Shown piece after piece: positions 23,829-32,776 of a stretch of DNA of 64,000 bases; within the stretch, counting starts at the first letter, position 1; each line of letters opens with the position of its first letter. Under the pieces are notes generated by a model. That model was not told the DNA's origin. It was given only the letters and a program-made list of their open reading frames with translations, and searched no databases. The DNA comes from an uncultured Thermoanaerobaculum sp. (GTDB taxonomy: Bacteria; Acidobacteriota; Thermoanaerobaculia; Thermoanaerobaculales; Thermoanaerobaculaceae). A program made the translations under genes and the position numbers. The DNA is taken from the NCBI GenBank assembly GCA_937934115.1, contig CALHAH010000005.1, positions 1-64,000 of the forward strand, given 5' to 3'.

Positions 23829-25172
23829 ATGGCCACAGCGATACAAACGATCCGACTCAGCGCTTCGCAGGTGCACGATGTGCTGCGCTCCCACATGTTG
23901 GTGGACGGTTTCCACATTGTCCCCGACCTCGAACGATCGCGGGGGTCCTACCTGGTGGATGAGCGAGAGAACAAAACGTACCTGGACTTCTTTTCCAACT
24001 TCGCGTCGCAAGCCTTGGGCTGGAACCACCCGGGGCTTGCCGATCCCGAATTTCGCCAGCGGCTGCTCCTAGCCGCCCTCCACAAGCCCGCCAACTCGGA
24101 TGTGTACACCCGCTTCTTTGCGGAGTTTGTGGCCACCTTTGCAGAAGTGGCGGTACCGCCGTCGCACCGCTCTCACCTGTTCTTTATCGAAGGCGGGGCT
24201 TTAGCCGTTGAAAACGCGCTGAAGGCGGCCTTCGACTGGAAAGTTCGCAAGAACCTGGCCAAGGGACTTCCTGAGACCGTTGGCACCAAGGTCTTGCACT
24301 TCCGCCAAGCTTTTCACGGCCGCTCCGGCTACACCCTTTCCCTCACCAACACCGCCGATCCCAGAAAAACCGCGTATTTCCCCAAGTTCCATTGGCCGCG
24401 AATTTCCAACCCCAAAATCGTCTTCCCCTTGGCGGAACACCTAGCGGAAGTGGAGGCGGCCGAAGCTCAAGCCCTTGCCGAAATTGAAAGGGCCATAGCC
24501 CAGCACGGGGATGACATCGCTTGCCTCATTATCGAGCCCATACAAGCTGAGGGTGGGGATAACCACTTCCGACCTGAGTTTCTCCAAGCCTTACGGCGGT
24601 TGGCCGACCAACACGAGTTCCTTTTGATCTTCGACGAGGTGCAAACCGGCCTCGGACTCACCGGCACCATGTGGGCGTTCCAGGGCTTGGGAGTGGAGCC
24701 CGACCTCTTTTCCTTTGGCAAGAAAGTGCAAACTGGCGGGTTTGCCGCCAATAAGCGGATTGACGAGGTACCCGACAACGTGTTTCGGGTCTCCTCGCGC
24801 ATCAACTCCACCTGGGGCGGTAACCTCACCGATATGGTCAGGGCAACGAGGATTCTTGAGATCATCGCCGAGGAGAACTTGGTGGAAAACGCCCGGCGCG
24901 TGGGGGCTGAGCTTTTAGCCGGTCTCCACCAATTGCAGCGGGAGTTTCCCCAGCTTCTCTCCCAGGTTCGGGGCCGGGGCCTCATGATTGCCTTTGATCT
25001 CCCCAACCCTGAAATACGGAAGAAGGCCGTGGAAGCTTGCCGTGCGCAAGGGCTCCTGCTCTTGCCTTGCGGTGAGAAGTCCATTCGCCTTCGCCCATTC
25101 CTGGACCTGGCGCCGGAGGATGCACAAAAAGGCGTGGCGCTTTTAGCCAACGCCTTGAGGCGACTGGGCTAA
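23829..25172 (+). CDS. lat: L-lysine 6-transaminase
   Basis: This 447-residue class III PLP aminotransferase transfers the epsilon-amino group of lysine to 2-oxoglutarate. The N-terminus (VLRSHMLVDGFHIVPDLERS, then GSYLVDERENKTYLDFFS) matches LAT enzymes rather than ornithine transaminases. The PLP region has LLIFDEVQTGLGLTGTMW, and the Schiff-base lysine lies in FSFGKKVQTGGF. The substrate arginine region SRINSTWGGNL is present. GGGAGG lies 6 nt before ATG 23829. It may serve lysine catabolism or make an alpha-aminoadipate precursor. No partner dehydrogenase is adjacent. Confidence 0.9.
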   Translation: MATAIQTIRLSASQVHDVLRSHMLVDGFHIVPDLERSRGSYLVDERENKTYLDFFSNFASQALGWNHPGLADPEFRQRLLLAALHKPANSDVYTRFFAEFVATFAEVAVPPSHRSHLFFIEGGALAVENALKAAFDWKVRKNLAKGLPETVGTKVLHFRQAFHGRSGYTLSLTNTADPRKTAYFPKFHWPRISNPKIVFPLAEHLAEVEAAEAQALAEIERAIAQHGDDIACLIIEPIQAEGGDNHFRPEFLQALRRLADQHEFLLIFDEVQTGLGLTGTMWAFQGLGVEPDLFSFGKKVQTGGFAANKRIDEVPDNVFRVSSRINSTWGGNLTDMVRATRILEIIAEENLVENARRVGAELLAGLHQLQREFPQLLSQVRGRGLMIAFDLPNPEIRKKAVEACRAQGLLLLPCGEKSIRLRPFLDLAPEDAQKGVALLANALRRLG

Positions 25173-25215
25173 AATTACCCCACGGACGCGCGCGTGCTCG
25201 CGGGCTTGCCAAGAA

Positions 25216-25388
25216 AATGTAAGACCCGCGCTGCGTCGCGGGTCTTCAAAAAACGCAATGTGGGACCCGCGCTCCGCGCGGGTTTTTTGTTAGCCGCCGC
25301 GGAGCGGCGGCCCCACATTCCCCGCGGCGGCGCCACATTGCCCGCGGCGGCGCCACATATCTCGTCGCGACCCCACAAAAACGGGGTC
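25216..25388. repeat. Array of GC-rich hairpins and short repeats
   Basis: Within about 170 bp there are four stems: AAGACCCGCG/CGCGGGTCTT (25221-25246), CCCGCGC/GCGCGGG (25266-25282), GCCGCCGC/GCGGCGGC (25293-25311) and GACCCC/GGGGTC (25369-25388). A 20-nt unit beginning CCCGCGGCGGCGCCACAT is repeated in tandem (25321-25340, 25341-25360). Stems are separated by AATGT or its complement ACATT. The first two units are diverged copies of one element (AATGT..GACCCGCGCT). It fills the lat-to-25466 gap and includes the lat terminator. Confidence 0.7.
25266..25288 (+). terminator. Rho-independent terminator of lat
   Basis: Stem CCCGCGC-TCC-GCGCGGG followed directly by TTTTTT. It is the only hairpin of the local array with a canonical U-run, and lies about 95 nt after the lat stop. 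Confidence 0.8.
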
Positions 25389-25465
25389 AGCCAAGGGAGG
25401 ACGGGGCCATCTTTTGCTTCAGCGCTATTTCGGGTAAGGTTGCCACTGGAGGAAAGGAGGATTTT

Positions 25466-26173
25466 ATGGCTGAGGTCACGCCGCCCTCAGGTTACGAACC
25501 ACCGGAGCCACCCGCACCCCCTTCCCCACCAACCGTAGCGACGCCACCCCTTCCCTGGGAGGATCCCGCTTACCCCCGCCTGGAGGCCCTTTACGAAACC
25601 GCAAGGCTGGTGCTCTTCTACCCACGGGAAGCTTTTTCCCGTATGCGCCCGTCGGTGAGTTTGGGAAAACCCATCGTCTTTGCCATCATTCTGGGGTGGA
25701 TAGGCATCGTGGTGGGGCAGATTTACCAATGGGCTTTTCGCGCCACGCTGGCATCGTTGATGCCTGCATTTTTTGGCCGGCAGGATTTGGTTTTTTCTAA
25801 GTTTGCGGCCGTTGTCGCGGTGGTTACTGCCCCGGTGTGGATTCTCTGTGGTCTTGGCTTAAGCACGTTGGTGATTCACCTTTTCCTGCTCCTTTACGGC
25901 GGTGCCCAACGGGGCTTGGAGACCACGTTTCGCACCTTGGCTTACAGCGAAGCGGCCTACGTGTTTCAAGTTATCCCGGTGGTGGGCGGGATAATCGCCG
26001 TAGTTTGGTGGCTTTTTGTGAGCATTTTGGGCTTGGCGCAAGCGCATCAAACCACCACAGGGCGAGCAGCGGGAGCGGTGTTGACGCCGTTCGTGCTGTG
26101 CTGCGTATTTGTGCTCGCTGTCGTGGTTTTGGCCGGTGCAGCTATTTTTGGTGCCTTGCTGCACGCGCGGTGA
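25466..26173 (+). CDS. Yip1-domain membrane protein
   Basis: This 235-residue protein has a proline-rich cytoplasmic N-terminus (about 1-35), a LVLFYPREAFSRMRP amphipathic lead-in typical of bacterial Yip1-domain proteins, and about five hydrophobic segments between residues 68 and 232. The central GLSTLVIHLFLLLYGGAQRG segment and the TLAYSEAAYVFQVIPVVGG segment are the family's usual landmarks. The function in bacteria is unknown. GGAGGAAAGGAGG precedes the ATG. It is translationally coupled to the next gene (GTGA). Confidence 0.8.
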   Translation: MAEVTPPSGYEPPEPPAPPSPPTVATPPLPWEDPAYPRLEALYETARLVLFYPREAFSRMRPSVSLGKPIVFAIILGWIGIVVGQIYQWAFRATLASLMPAFFGRQDLVFSKFAAVVAVVTAPVWILCGLGLSTLVIHLFLLLYGGAQRGLETTFRTLAYSEAAYVFQVIPVVGGIIAVVWWLFVSILGLAQAHQTTTGRAAGAVLTPFVLCCVFVLAVVVLAGAAIFGALLHAR

Positions 26174-26559
26174 AGCGCTGGGGCCCCCTGGCTTTGCTTG
26201 CCGTGGGCGGGGTGCTGGGCTTCGCCTTGGCCCCCTACGGGCAGCGCGTGGCAGCATTTTTTTCTTGCTGCCCTTTCCGCTACGTTACCGGCGTTCCCTG
26301 CCCCACCTGCGGTACCACCCGTGCCATATTGGCCCTCCGCCAGGGCCAACTGGGGAGTGCTTTCATGCACAACCCCATGGTTACCGCTCTGCTGGTTTTT
26401 GGGGGCCTGGCTGCCCTGGCTTGGGCTTTGGCCCACGCGTGGGGTGTGCCACTGCCCAAAGGTTTAGTGGCACTGGAACGGCATTGGCCTCGGTGGCTGC
26501 GGGTGGGCGTTATCGTGGCCCTGGCGGCCAACTGGGCGTGGGTTTTCGCCCAAAGCTAG
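26170..26559 (+). CDS. DUF2752 membrane protein
   Basis: This 129-residue protein has a core FSCCPFRYVTGVPCPTCGTTR motif whose CPxCGxTR cysteines define DUF2752, then a helix with MHNPMVTALLVFGG. Three to four transmembrane helices are expected. The family has no assigned biochemical role. It starts at GTG 26170, overlapping the upstream stop by 4 nt. Its TAG stop (26557-26559) overlaps that of the convergent pyrE. Confidence 0.8.
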   Translation: MKRWGPLALLAVGGVLGFALAPYGQRVAAFFSCCPFRYVTGVPCPTCGTTRAILALRQGQLGSAFMHNPMVTALLVFGGLAALAWALAHAWGVPLPKGLVALERHWPRWLRVGVIVALAANWAWVFAQS

Positions 26560-27125
26560 CGGCGTGACCCCGGCTTTTCCAAAGGCACCCCCTCTCGGCA
26601 CAGAGGGCACGTCTCCGGTGCATAGGTGGGGATGGTGACAGTCAAGAGCGAGGCAAAAGGCAACGGTGCCAACGGGTTTTCTTCCCCTGAGCGGTTGACA
26701 ATGGCACCCACCCCCACAACGGTACCACCGTGTTCTTCCACCACCGCCATGACCTCCCGGGTGGAGCCACCCGTGGTCACCACATCTTCCACCACTAGCA
26801 CACGGGCTTGCTCGGGCACCTTAAACCCCCGCCGCAAGGTCATCGTGCCCTCCCACCGCTCGGTGAAGAAAAACCGCACCCCCAACGCGCGAGCCACCTC
26901 GTGACCGATGATGACCCCACCCAAGGCCGGGGACACCACGAGGTTGGGTGCCACGTGCTTTAAACGCGCCGCCAGTTGCCTGCCTGCGGCTTCGGCCGCC
27001 GGTGGGGAGGCCAAGTACAAGGCGCACTGCAAATAGTTCGGCGAATGGAGTCCTGAGGACAGGACAAAATGGCCAGAAAGGTAGGCGCCCACCGCCGTCA
27101 TATCCTCGAGACTCACCGCTTGCAT
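26556..27125 (-). CDS. pyrE: Orotate phosphoribosyltransferase
   Basis: This 189-residue type I PRTase forms orotidine 5'-phosphate in pyrimidine synthesis. The PRPP loop is VLVVEDVVTTGGSTREV, with the flexible loop RFFFTERWEGTMTL and a substrate region LSSGLHSPNYLQ. A C-terminal CPLC pair is seen, as in some longer PyrE forms. Start ATG 27125 overlaps the upstream regulator's TAA by one base (TAATG). No other pyr gene is nearby. Confidence 0.93.
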   Translation of the reverse strand: MQAVSLEDMTAVGAYLSGHFVLSSGLHSPNYLQCALYLASPPAAEAAGRQLAARLKHVAPNLVVSPALGGVIIGHEVARALGVRFFFTERWEGTMTLRRGFKVPEQARVLVVEDVVTTGGSTREVMAVVEEHGGTVVGVGAIVNRSGEENPLAPLPFASLLTVTIPTYAPETCPLCREGVPLEKPGSRR

Positions 27126-28486
27126 TAGTCCTCCCGGCGAAGCTTGTAGGCTTCGATTTTCTTGTAAAGGTTGGATCGTGGTGTCTTGATGGCGCGGGCC
27201 GTGGCTGCCACGTTCCAGTGGTGACGCGAAAGCATGCGTTTAAGGTATTCCCGCTCCGCCCGCGCGTGAAACTCCGCCAATGTGGGCGCGGCAAACACGG
27301 CTGCAAGCTCCGGATCTTGATCCTTACCCGCGAAGCTGGGTACATCCACAGAGCTTATGGTTTCCGCCAGGTCCATTATCACCACGCGCTCCACGAGGTT
27401 CTTGAGTTCCCGCACATTCCCCGGCCAAGAGTAGTAAGCTAGTTGCTGCAGCGCTTCTTTACTCCACTTCTTGCAGTGACGGTTGTACTCTTGGCAAGCC
27501 TGGGCGGTGAAGTACGAAACCAGCTCGGGGATATCCTCCGGATGCTCCCGCAGTGGGGGGGTACGCAGGACTACCACGGAAAGGCGGAAGTAAAGGTCCT
27601 CCCGGAAACGGCCGGCGGCGACTTCCTTTTCCAAGTCCTTGTTGGTAGCAGCGATAACACGCACATCCACCCGCTTCACTTCACCCGCACCCACCGGTTC
27701 CACCTCACCGTCCTGCAAAACCCGCAGCACTTTGGCCTGGGTGCGAGGGGACATGTCCCCCACCTCGTCGAGAAAAATCGTGCCACCATCGGCTTGCACA
27801 AACTTTCCCACCTGCCTGCGGACAGCGCCGGTAAAGGCGCCCTTTTCGTGGCCAAAGAGCTCAGATTCGATGAGCTCCTCAGGAATAGCTGCGCAATTTA
27901 CACGGATAAAAGGCTTCCCGGCCCGCGGCGACAGCTCGTGGATACGACGGGCCACCAGTTCCTTGCCCGTGCCGGATTCCCCCACGATGAGCACCGTTGC
28001 CCTCGCCGGAGCTACCCGGGCTATATCCTCCCTGAGCTTTTCCATGGCCGGCGACGTGCCCAAAAGGGGAGGGTAGCGCAGCTCTTCCTTGAGGGTGCGG
28101 TTTTCCTCCAGGAGCTTGCCACGCGCCACCGCGTTTTGCACGGCCAAAAGCAGCTCAGCCCGTTGGGGGGGCTTGTCCAGAAAGGCGTCGGCCCCCGCTG
28201 CCAAGCAGTGGCTGGCGGTGAACTCGTCCCCGTGACCGGTAAGAATGATCACCGGCACATCTACGCCTCGCGCCCGCCAATCGCGAAGAAGGCCGAGACC
28301 GTCCATCCCCGGCATTTTGATGTCCAGGATCACCGCATGGGGGTGGAAACGATCGAGCCGATCCAGTGCGAGGAAGGCATCGGCCGCTTCCGCCACCTCG
28401 AACCCCTCACCTCCAAGGATGGTGGCCACCACTTTGCGGTTGGCCCCATCGTCGTCTACCACCAGCACCCGACCTTTTTTTTCCAC
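27125..28486 (-). CDS. Sigma-54-dependent NtrC-family response regulator
   Basis: This 453-residue protein has a receiver domain (phosphoacceptor Asp in AVILDIKMPGMDG), an AAA+ activator domain and a Fis-type helix-turn-helix (WNVAATARAIKTPRSNLYKKI). The AAA+ domain carries Walker A GESGTGKE and the sigma-54 contact loop GAFTGA at about residues 215-220. All features for ATP-driven activation of sigma-54 polymerase are intact. It is NtrX-like in domain order. The start is GTG 28486, preceded at 6 nt by TAGACT (28498-28493), a leaderless-type promoter within the gap after the upstream gene. Its kinase is not adjacent, but the sigma-54 site at 59859 is one possible target class. Confidence 0.93.
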   Translation of the reverse strand: MEKKGRVLVVDDDGANRKVVATILGGEGFEVAEAADAFLALDRLDRFHPHAVILDIKMPGMDGLGLLRDWRARGVDVPVIILTGHGDEFTASHCLAAGADAFLDKPPQRAELLLAVQNAVARGKLLEENRTLKEELRYPPLLGTSPAMEKLREDIARVAPARATVLIVGESGTGKELVARRIHELSPRAGKPFIRVNCAAIPEELIESELFGHEKGAFTGAVRRQVGKFVQADGGTIFLDEVGDMSPRTQAKVLRVLQDGEVEPVGAGEVKRVDVRVIAATNKDLEKEVAAGRFREDLYFRLSVVVLRTPPLREHPEDIPELVSYFTAQACQEYNRHCKKWSKEALQQLAYYSWPGNVRELKNLVERVVIMDLAETISSVDVPSFAGKDQDPELAAVFAAPTLAEFHARAEREYLKRMLSRHHWNVAATARAIKTPRSNLYKKIEAYKLRRED

Positions 28487-28513
28487 GGCGAAAGTCTAGA
28501 CCTTGCCACGCAA

Positions 28514-29515
28514 TTACGGAACCGTCACCACCACCTTGGCAAAAGAACCCCGTCCCTGAAGAAACGCGTGGGCAGAGGATAACTCGGAGAAGGTGAAAAC
28601 CTTGCCGATCACTGGTTTCAGCTCGCCATTTTGCAAGCTTTGGCAAAGCAGCTGGTAGCGCTGCACCAGGTGAGGGGCGAGGTGCGGCACTAAGGACAAG
28701 TTAAAGCCTGCCAATGTCCTGCACGACTGCACCAAAGCCGCGGGGAGGACTACCCCCATGCGCACAAGCTCCACCGCCGCCCTGAGGTAGCGGATCCGCC
28801 GCGGACCCACGGCCGAGGCAAAACCAAAGAGCACGTAGCGTCCATCCGGACGTAAGGCGCGCCACCCAAGGCGAAACAGCCGTCCCGCCACCGAATCCAA
28901 AACCACATCCACACCACCGCGCAAGGCCTGCGGATAGGTTTCGTAGCCCACCACCTCCTGCGCCCCCAGCTGGCGTACAAGCTCCCGCTTGGCCGGGCTG
29001 GAAGCCACACCCAAGACGTGCGCACCCGCCCGCACCGCCATTTGCACTGCCAACGTTCCCACACCGCCGGCAGCGGCCAGGATCGCCACCCTTTCCCCCG
29101 GCCGCACGCGCCCCACCGTAAACAGCGCGTGGTCGGCGGTGAGTCCCGTGACCACGAAGCTCGCCCCCTCCACAAACGAAAGCCCAGAAGGCAGCGGCCG
29201 CAGGTGGCTGGCCTTGACCACCACGTACTCAGCGTGCCCACCGAAAATGGGGACCGCGGCCACCGCTGTCCCCACCGGAGGCTCGGTCACACCTTCCCCC
29301 AACGCCGCCACCTCCCCCGCCACCTCCATGCCGGGCACGAAGGGTGGTTTGGGGGTATTGGGGTAAACCCCAGCCCGCGCCATACAGTCGGCAAAGTTCA
29401 AACCGATGGCTCGCACCCGCACCAAAGCTTGGCCGGGTCCGGGTTGTGGATCGGGAATCTCCGCGAGGCGCAAAACCTCCGGTGGCCCGTAACGATGGGC
29501 AATCCAGGCCCGCAT
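28514..29515 (-). CDS. Medium-chain reductase, quinone-oxidoreductase/VAT1-like
   Basis: This 333-residue protein has the zinc-free medium-chain dehydrogenase/reductase fold. The substrate domain contains GLNFADCMARAGVYP and FVPGMEVAGEV; the Rossmann fold has VAILAAAGGVGTLAVQMA, the AAxGGVG loop typical of NADPH-dependent quinone reductases. No structural or catalytic zinc ligands are seen. It starts 9 nt after recA stops and so may be read with recA. The substrate is unknown. Confidence 0.85.
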   Translation of the reverse strand: MRAWIAHRYGPPEVLRLAEIPDPQPGPGQALVRVRAIGLNFADCMARAGVYPNTPKPPFVPGMEVAGEVAALGEGVTEPPVGTAVAAVPIFGGHAEYVVVKASHLRPLPSGLSFVEGASFVVTGLTADHALFTVGRVRPGERVAILAAAGGVGTLAVQMAVRAGAHVLGVASSPAKRELVRQLGAQEVVGYETYPQALRGGVDVVLDSVAGRLFRLGWRALRPDGRYVLFGFASAVGPRRIRYLRAAVELVRMGVVLPAALVQSCRTLAGFNLSLVPHLAPHLVQRYQLLCQSLQNGELKPVIGKVFTFSELSSAHAFLQGRGSFAKVVVTVP

Positions 29516-29524
29516 GGTCTGCTC

Positions 29525-30553
29525 TTACGCTTCTTCCGCGGCGGTTGCCGGACGAGCAAGATGAGGCAGCATGCTGCGTAGCTTGGTCTCCAGCTCGGCC
29601 ATGAGCTCAGGGTGTTCCTTGAGGTAGGCCCGCGCGTTTTCGCGGCCTTGTCCTAGGCGCACGTCACCGTAAGAAATCCAAGTGCCAGACTTGGTGAGCA
29701 GGCGGTGCTCAATCCCCAAATCTAAGATTTCCCCGGCGCGGGAAATGCCCTCACCGTAGAGGATATCGAACTCCGCCACCCTGAAGGGCGCCGCCACTTT
29801 GTTCTTCACCACCTTGACCTTGGTACGGTTGCCCACCACCTCCTCGCCGGATTTAATGGGTGCCACCCTGCGAATATCCAGCCGCACTGAGGCATAAAAT
29901 TTCAGAGCTCGGCCACCGGTAGTGGTTTCGGGGTTGCCAAACATGACCCCAATTTTTTCTCGAATTTGGTTAATGAAAATCACGCAGGTCTTTGATTTAG
30001 AGACGACGCCCGTAAGTTTGCGCAGGGCTTGCGACATGAGCCGAGCTTGCAAACCCATGGAGGCATCCCCCATCTCCCCTTCCAGCTCCGCCCTGGGCAC
30101 CAAGGCCGCCACCGAGTCAATGACCACCACATCCACCGATCCTGAGCGAATGAGGGTTTCGGCAATTTCCAAGGCTTGTTCCCCGTTATCCGGCTGCGAC
30201 ACCAAGAGGTTGTCCACGTCCACGCCAAGCTTGGCCGAGTACTCGGGATCCAAGGCGTGTTCGGCATCAATAAAAGCCGCCAGGCCCCCAAGCTTTTGCG
30301 CTTCGGCAATGACGTGCAAGGCCAAGGTGGTCTTACCTGAGGATTCGGGGCCGTAAATCTCCACCACCCGCCCCCGCGGCATGCCTCCCACACCCAAAGC
30401 CGCGTCCAGCCCCAGCGAGCCGGTGGGGATCACCTGCACGGCCAGCGCTTCCCGTTGCCCGAGCCGCATAATGGCACCCTTGCCAAACTGCCGCTCGATT
30501 TGCGACACAGCCACTTCCAAAGCCTTGAGCTTGTCCTGACTCACGTCACCCAT
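29525..30553 (-). CDS. recA: Recombinase RecA
   Basis: This 342-residue protein has Walker [12 protein letters not shown], the [20 protein letters not shown] region, loop L2 with [19 protein letters not shown] and the [17 protein letters not shown] segment. It forms filaments on single-stranded DNA for homologous recombination. The ATG has GGAAGGAG upstream. A good promoter lies at 30604-30632, overlapping the end of the response-regulator gene. I see no SOS-type operator in the 50-nt leader. Confidence 0.98.
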   Translation of the reverse strand: MGDVSQDKLKALEVAVSQIERQFGKGAIMRLGQREALAVQVIPTGSLGLDAALGVGGMPRGRVVEIYGPESSGKTTLALHVIAEAQKLGGLAAFIDAEHALDPEYSAKLGVDVDNLLVSQPDNGEQALEIAETLIRSGSVDVVVIDSVAALVPRAELEGEMGDASMGLQARLMSQALRKLTGVVSKSKTCVIFINQIREKIGVMFGNPETTTGGRALKFYASVRLDIRRVAPIKSGEEVVGNRTKVKVVKNKVAAPFRVAEFDILYGEGISRAGEILDLGIEHRLLTKSGTWISYGDVRLGQGRENARAYLKEHPELMAELETKLRSMLPHLARPATAAEEA

Positions 30554-30603
30554 TTGTCCACACTCCTTCCCGCGGCGTGGTACGGGACTGGATAGCCTCC
30601 GTC

Positions 30604-30632
30604 AAGGTACCATTGGCGCGGCCACCGGTCAA
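30604..30632 (-). promoter_or_regulatory. recA promoter
   Basis: On the minus strand TTGACC (30632-30627), a 17-nt spacer and TACCTT (30609-30604) give a plausible sigma-70 promoter with a leader of about 45 nt. The -35 overlaps the stop codon of the upstream response regulator. No GAAC-N4-GTTC or E. coli-type LexA box is evident. Confidence 0.55.
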
Positions 30633-31345
30633 GGCTTTTCCGCCGGAAGGCCTTCAGGCGTGAAACGGTACCCCACACCCCGCACCGAGTGAATATACCG
30701 CGGGCGGCGGGGGTCGGGCTCAAAGTAGCGGCGCAGCCGCACGATGAAGTTGTCAATGGTGCGGGAGGAGGAACCGTACTTGTAGCCCCAAACTCGTTCC
30801 AGAATCTGCTCCCGGGAAACCACCTGGCCTTGGAGCTCCACCAGGAGCTTCATGAGCATGCATTCCTTTTCCGTGAGTTCCACCTCACCGTGGGGGCCTC
30901 GGGCCTTAAAGGTGCGGAAGTTGATTTCGCTATCCCCAAAGCGGAAAACCCCCCGCTCCGCCACCGGTGTTTTGAACCATTCCTGCCGCCGGAGAATCCC
31001 CTTTATGCGCAGAACCAGCTCCTCCAACAGGAAAGGCTTGGTCATGTAGTCATCCCCGCCTTGGCGGAGACCCTGAAGACGATCGGCGTCCGAGGACTTG
31101 GCCGTCAAAAACAGGATCGGCACGCGGTTGCCCATGTCCCGCAACCGCTGGCAAACCTCAAAACCGGAGATGCCGGGAAGCATCACGTCCAAAACCACCA
31201 AGTCGAAGTCCTCGTTGGCCAAGCGCTCCAGGGCTTGCTCGCCGTCGTGGACCACGGTGGCGTCGTACCCTTCGAACCGCAGGTTGTGGGCCAACGCTTC
31301 CGCAAGGTGTTTTTCATCTTCCACCACCAGGATTTTAGCTGCCAT
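30629..31345 (-). CDS. OmpR/PhoB-family response regulator
   Basis: This 238-residue protein has an N-terminal receiver (acidic pocket KILVVEDEKHLAE, phosphoacceptor in LVVLDVMLPGISG, switch lysine in MTKPFLLEEL) and a C-terminal winged helix (ELTEKECMLMKLLVE, YIHSVRGVGYRF). It binds DNA when phosphorylated, most likely by the histidine kinase whose gene overlaps it by 11 nt. The regulon is unknown. PhoB-like is the closest style but no pho genes are in the window. Confidence 0.94.
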   Translation of the reverse strand: MAAKILVVEDEKHLAEALAHNLRFEGYDATVVHDGEQALERLANEDFDLVVLDVMLPGISGFEVCQRLRDMGNRVPILFLTAKSSDADRLQGLRQGGDDYMTKPFLLEELVLRIKGILRRQEWFKTPVAERGVFRFGDSEINFRTFKARGPHGEVELTEKECMLMKLLVELQGQVVSREQILERVWGYKYGSSSRTIDNFIVRLRRYFEPDPRRPRYIHSVRGVGYRFTPEGLPAEKP

Positions 31346-32717
31346 GGCTCACCTCAACGTTATCGTACTCTAACTCTCCCTCTCCGTCCACTTGCTGGGC
31401 ACCGGGGAGAATTAACCTGAAGCTTGCCCCTTTCCCTGGTCCCGCGCTAAAGGCCAGGAGCTTGCCCCCGTGGGCTTTGGCAATTTCTCTCGCCACAAAA
31501 AGCCCGATGCCGGTACCAGGGGTGCGGCGCGCTACCTCGTCGCCGCCCCGGTAAAATACGCCAAAGATCTTAGGCAATTCCTCTGCGGCAATGCCAATGC
31601 CGTTGTCACTGACCTCCAGAATGGCCTGTCCATGCTCAACCCAAAGCCTCACCCAAACCTTGGGGTCTGTGCTTGCGGCATACTTGAAGGCGTTTTCCAG
31701 CAAATTGGAAAGGATAATCGCCACCCCCTCGCCGTCGTGCGGCACCATCACCCCTGGGCTTATGTGGGTTTCCACCTTAATGCCCCTCGCTTCTGCTCGC
31801 ACCTGCGCACTTAAGAGCTCCTCCTCCACCAGCTGGGAAAGGTCAGCCAATTGCATGTTAAGCCGGTGCACACCGGAAGCAAAGCGGGTTAGCTCCAAGA
31901 TTTTTTCCACCAGATTCTGCAAGCGCTCAGCATCGGCTAAAGCGTTGCGCAAGAACTGCTCCTGGGATGGACCTTGGGCCCGCCCCGAAAGTACCGTTTC
32001 CAAGCCCAAACGGATACCGGCAATGGGGGTTTTCAGTTCGTGAGTAACCGCCGAGATGAAGTTTTGCCTTTGCTGCTCCAGCACTGCTTCCTGTCGCAAC
32101 ATGCGCCACAGCAACGCCACCACCGTAGCCATACCCACCCAAAAGAACACACCCTCGCTTACCACCATGAGCACCCGACGCTGGTAGCGAATGGTGGCTA
32201 CCTCCCACGCCTCCCGATCGGGCGCCAGCGCGTAGCCCACCACCGGAAGCCCCAAGGGCACGGTTTCCATGCCCCGGGGTCGAGGCGCATCGGGCAGCAC
32301 CAGCCATGCACCCGGCTCTTCCTCCTCCACCCAGCGGCGCATCACATCCAAAGGCAAGCCCAGCTCTGCTGCCAAGCCACCCCGTACCGGCACCAGCAGG
32401 GCAATACCCCCTTCCCGCGCTTCCCACCGCCGCTCGTTGAGCTCGCGCGGGATGAGCACCAGGGAGGAAAAAGGCGGCCTTGGTGAGGGAACGGCGCCGG
32501 AAGCCGGCAGCGAGGCTTCCAGGCGTGCTAAGCGCTCCTGGACGCGTGCTGCTGCCCGCCGCAAGCCGTCCACCATGAGCTGGCGTTCTAAGCGTAAGCG
32601 AACCCCGTTTTCCCGCAAGGAGTAGACCACCCACCAGGTGAACTGGGCGTTGAGGACCACCGCGAGCACCACCAGCACTACCAGGTGGCGCATGGCAAAA
32701 CGGCTCTCGGTACGCAC
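31335..32717 (-). CDS. Membrane sensor histidine kinase
   Basis: This 460-residue protein has two transmembrane helices (about 9-30 and 185-208) around a periplasmic domain of about 150 residues, then HisKA (phosphoacceptor in AVTHELKTPIAG) and HATPase domains (N box VIILSNLLENAFKYA, G1 EVSDNGIGIAAEELP, G2 GTGIGLFVA). There is no HAMP domain of clear type. It pairs with the overlapping OmpR-type regulator. The start is GTG 32717. TATACT (32729-32724) lies exactly 6 nt upstream with no Shine-Dalgarno, so a leaderless transcript is predicted. Confidence 0.93.
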   Translation of the reverse strand: MRTESRFAMRHLVVLVVLAVVLNAQFTWWVVYSLRENGVRLRLERQLMVDGLRRAAARVQERLARLEASLPASGAVPSPRPPFSSLVLIPRELNERRWEAREGGIALLVPVRGGLAAELGLPLDVMRRWVEEEEPGAWLVLPDAPRPRGMETVPLGLPVVGYALAPDREAWEVATIRYQRRVLMVVSEGVFFWVGMATVVALLWRMLRQEAVLEQQRQNFISAVTHELKTPIAGIRLGLETVLSGRAQGPSQEQFLRNALADAERLQNLVEKILELTRFASGVHRLNMQLADLSQLVEEELLSAQVRAEARGIKVETHISPGVMVPHDGEGVAIILSNLLENAFKYAASTDPKVWVRLWVEHGQAILEVSDNGIGIAAEELPKIFGVFYRGGDEVARRTPGTGIGLFVAREIAKAHGGKLLAFSAGPGKGASFRLILPGAQQVDGEGELEYDNVEVSHGS

Positions 32718-32723
32718 GGGCCG

Positions 32724-32770
32724 AGTATAGCGAAAGCCAAGTTGACAGCCTGCGCAGGGCCTTCCACAAT
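32724..32770. promoter_or_regulatory. Divergent leaderless-type promoters (kinase / amidohydrolase)
   Basis: Plus strand: perfect -35 TTGACA (32742-32747), 17-nt spacer, CACAAT (32765-32770), then 6 nt and the GTG at 32777. Minus strand: TATACT (32729-32724), then 6 nt and the GTG at 32717. The two start codons are only 59 nt apart and the promoter regions interlock, so the two genes may be regulated together. Neither has a Shine-Dalgarno sequence. Confidence 0.65.
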
Positions 32771-32776
32771 CGAGAC

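Noticed and set aside
25321-25360. Two tandem 20-nt repeats as a CRISPR fragment
   Set aside because: There are no spacers between the copies, only two copies, and no cas genes. They belong to the local hairpin array.
30554-30632. LexA/SOS operator before recA
   Set aside because: No E. coli-type CTGT-N8-ACAG or Gram-positive GAAC-N4-GTTC box is present in the leader or promoter.
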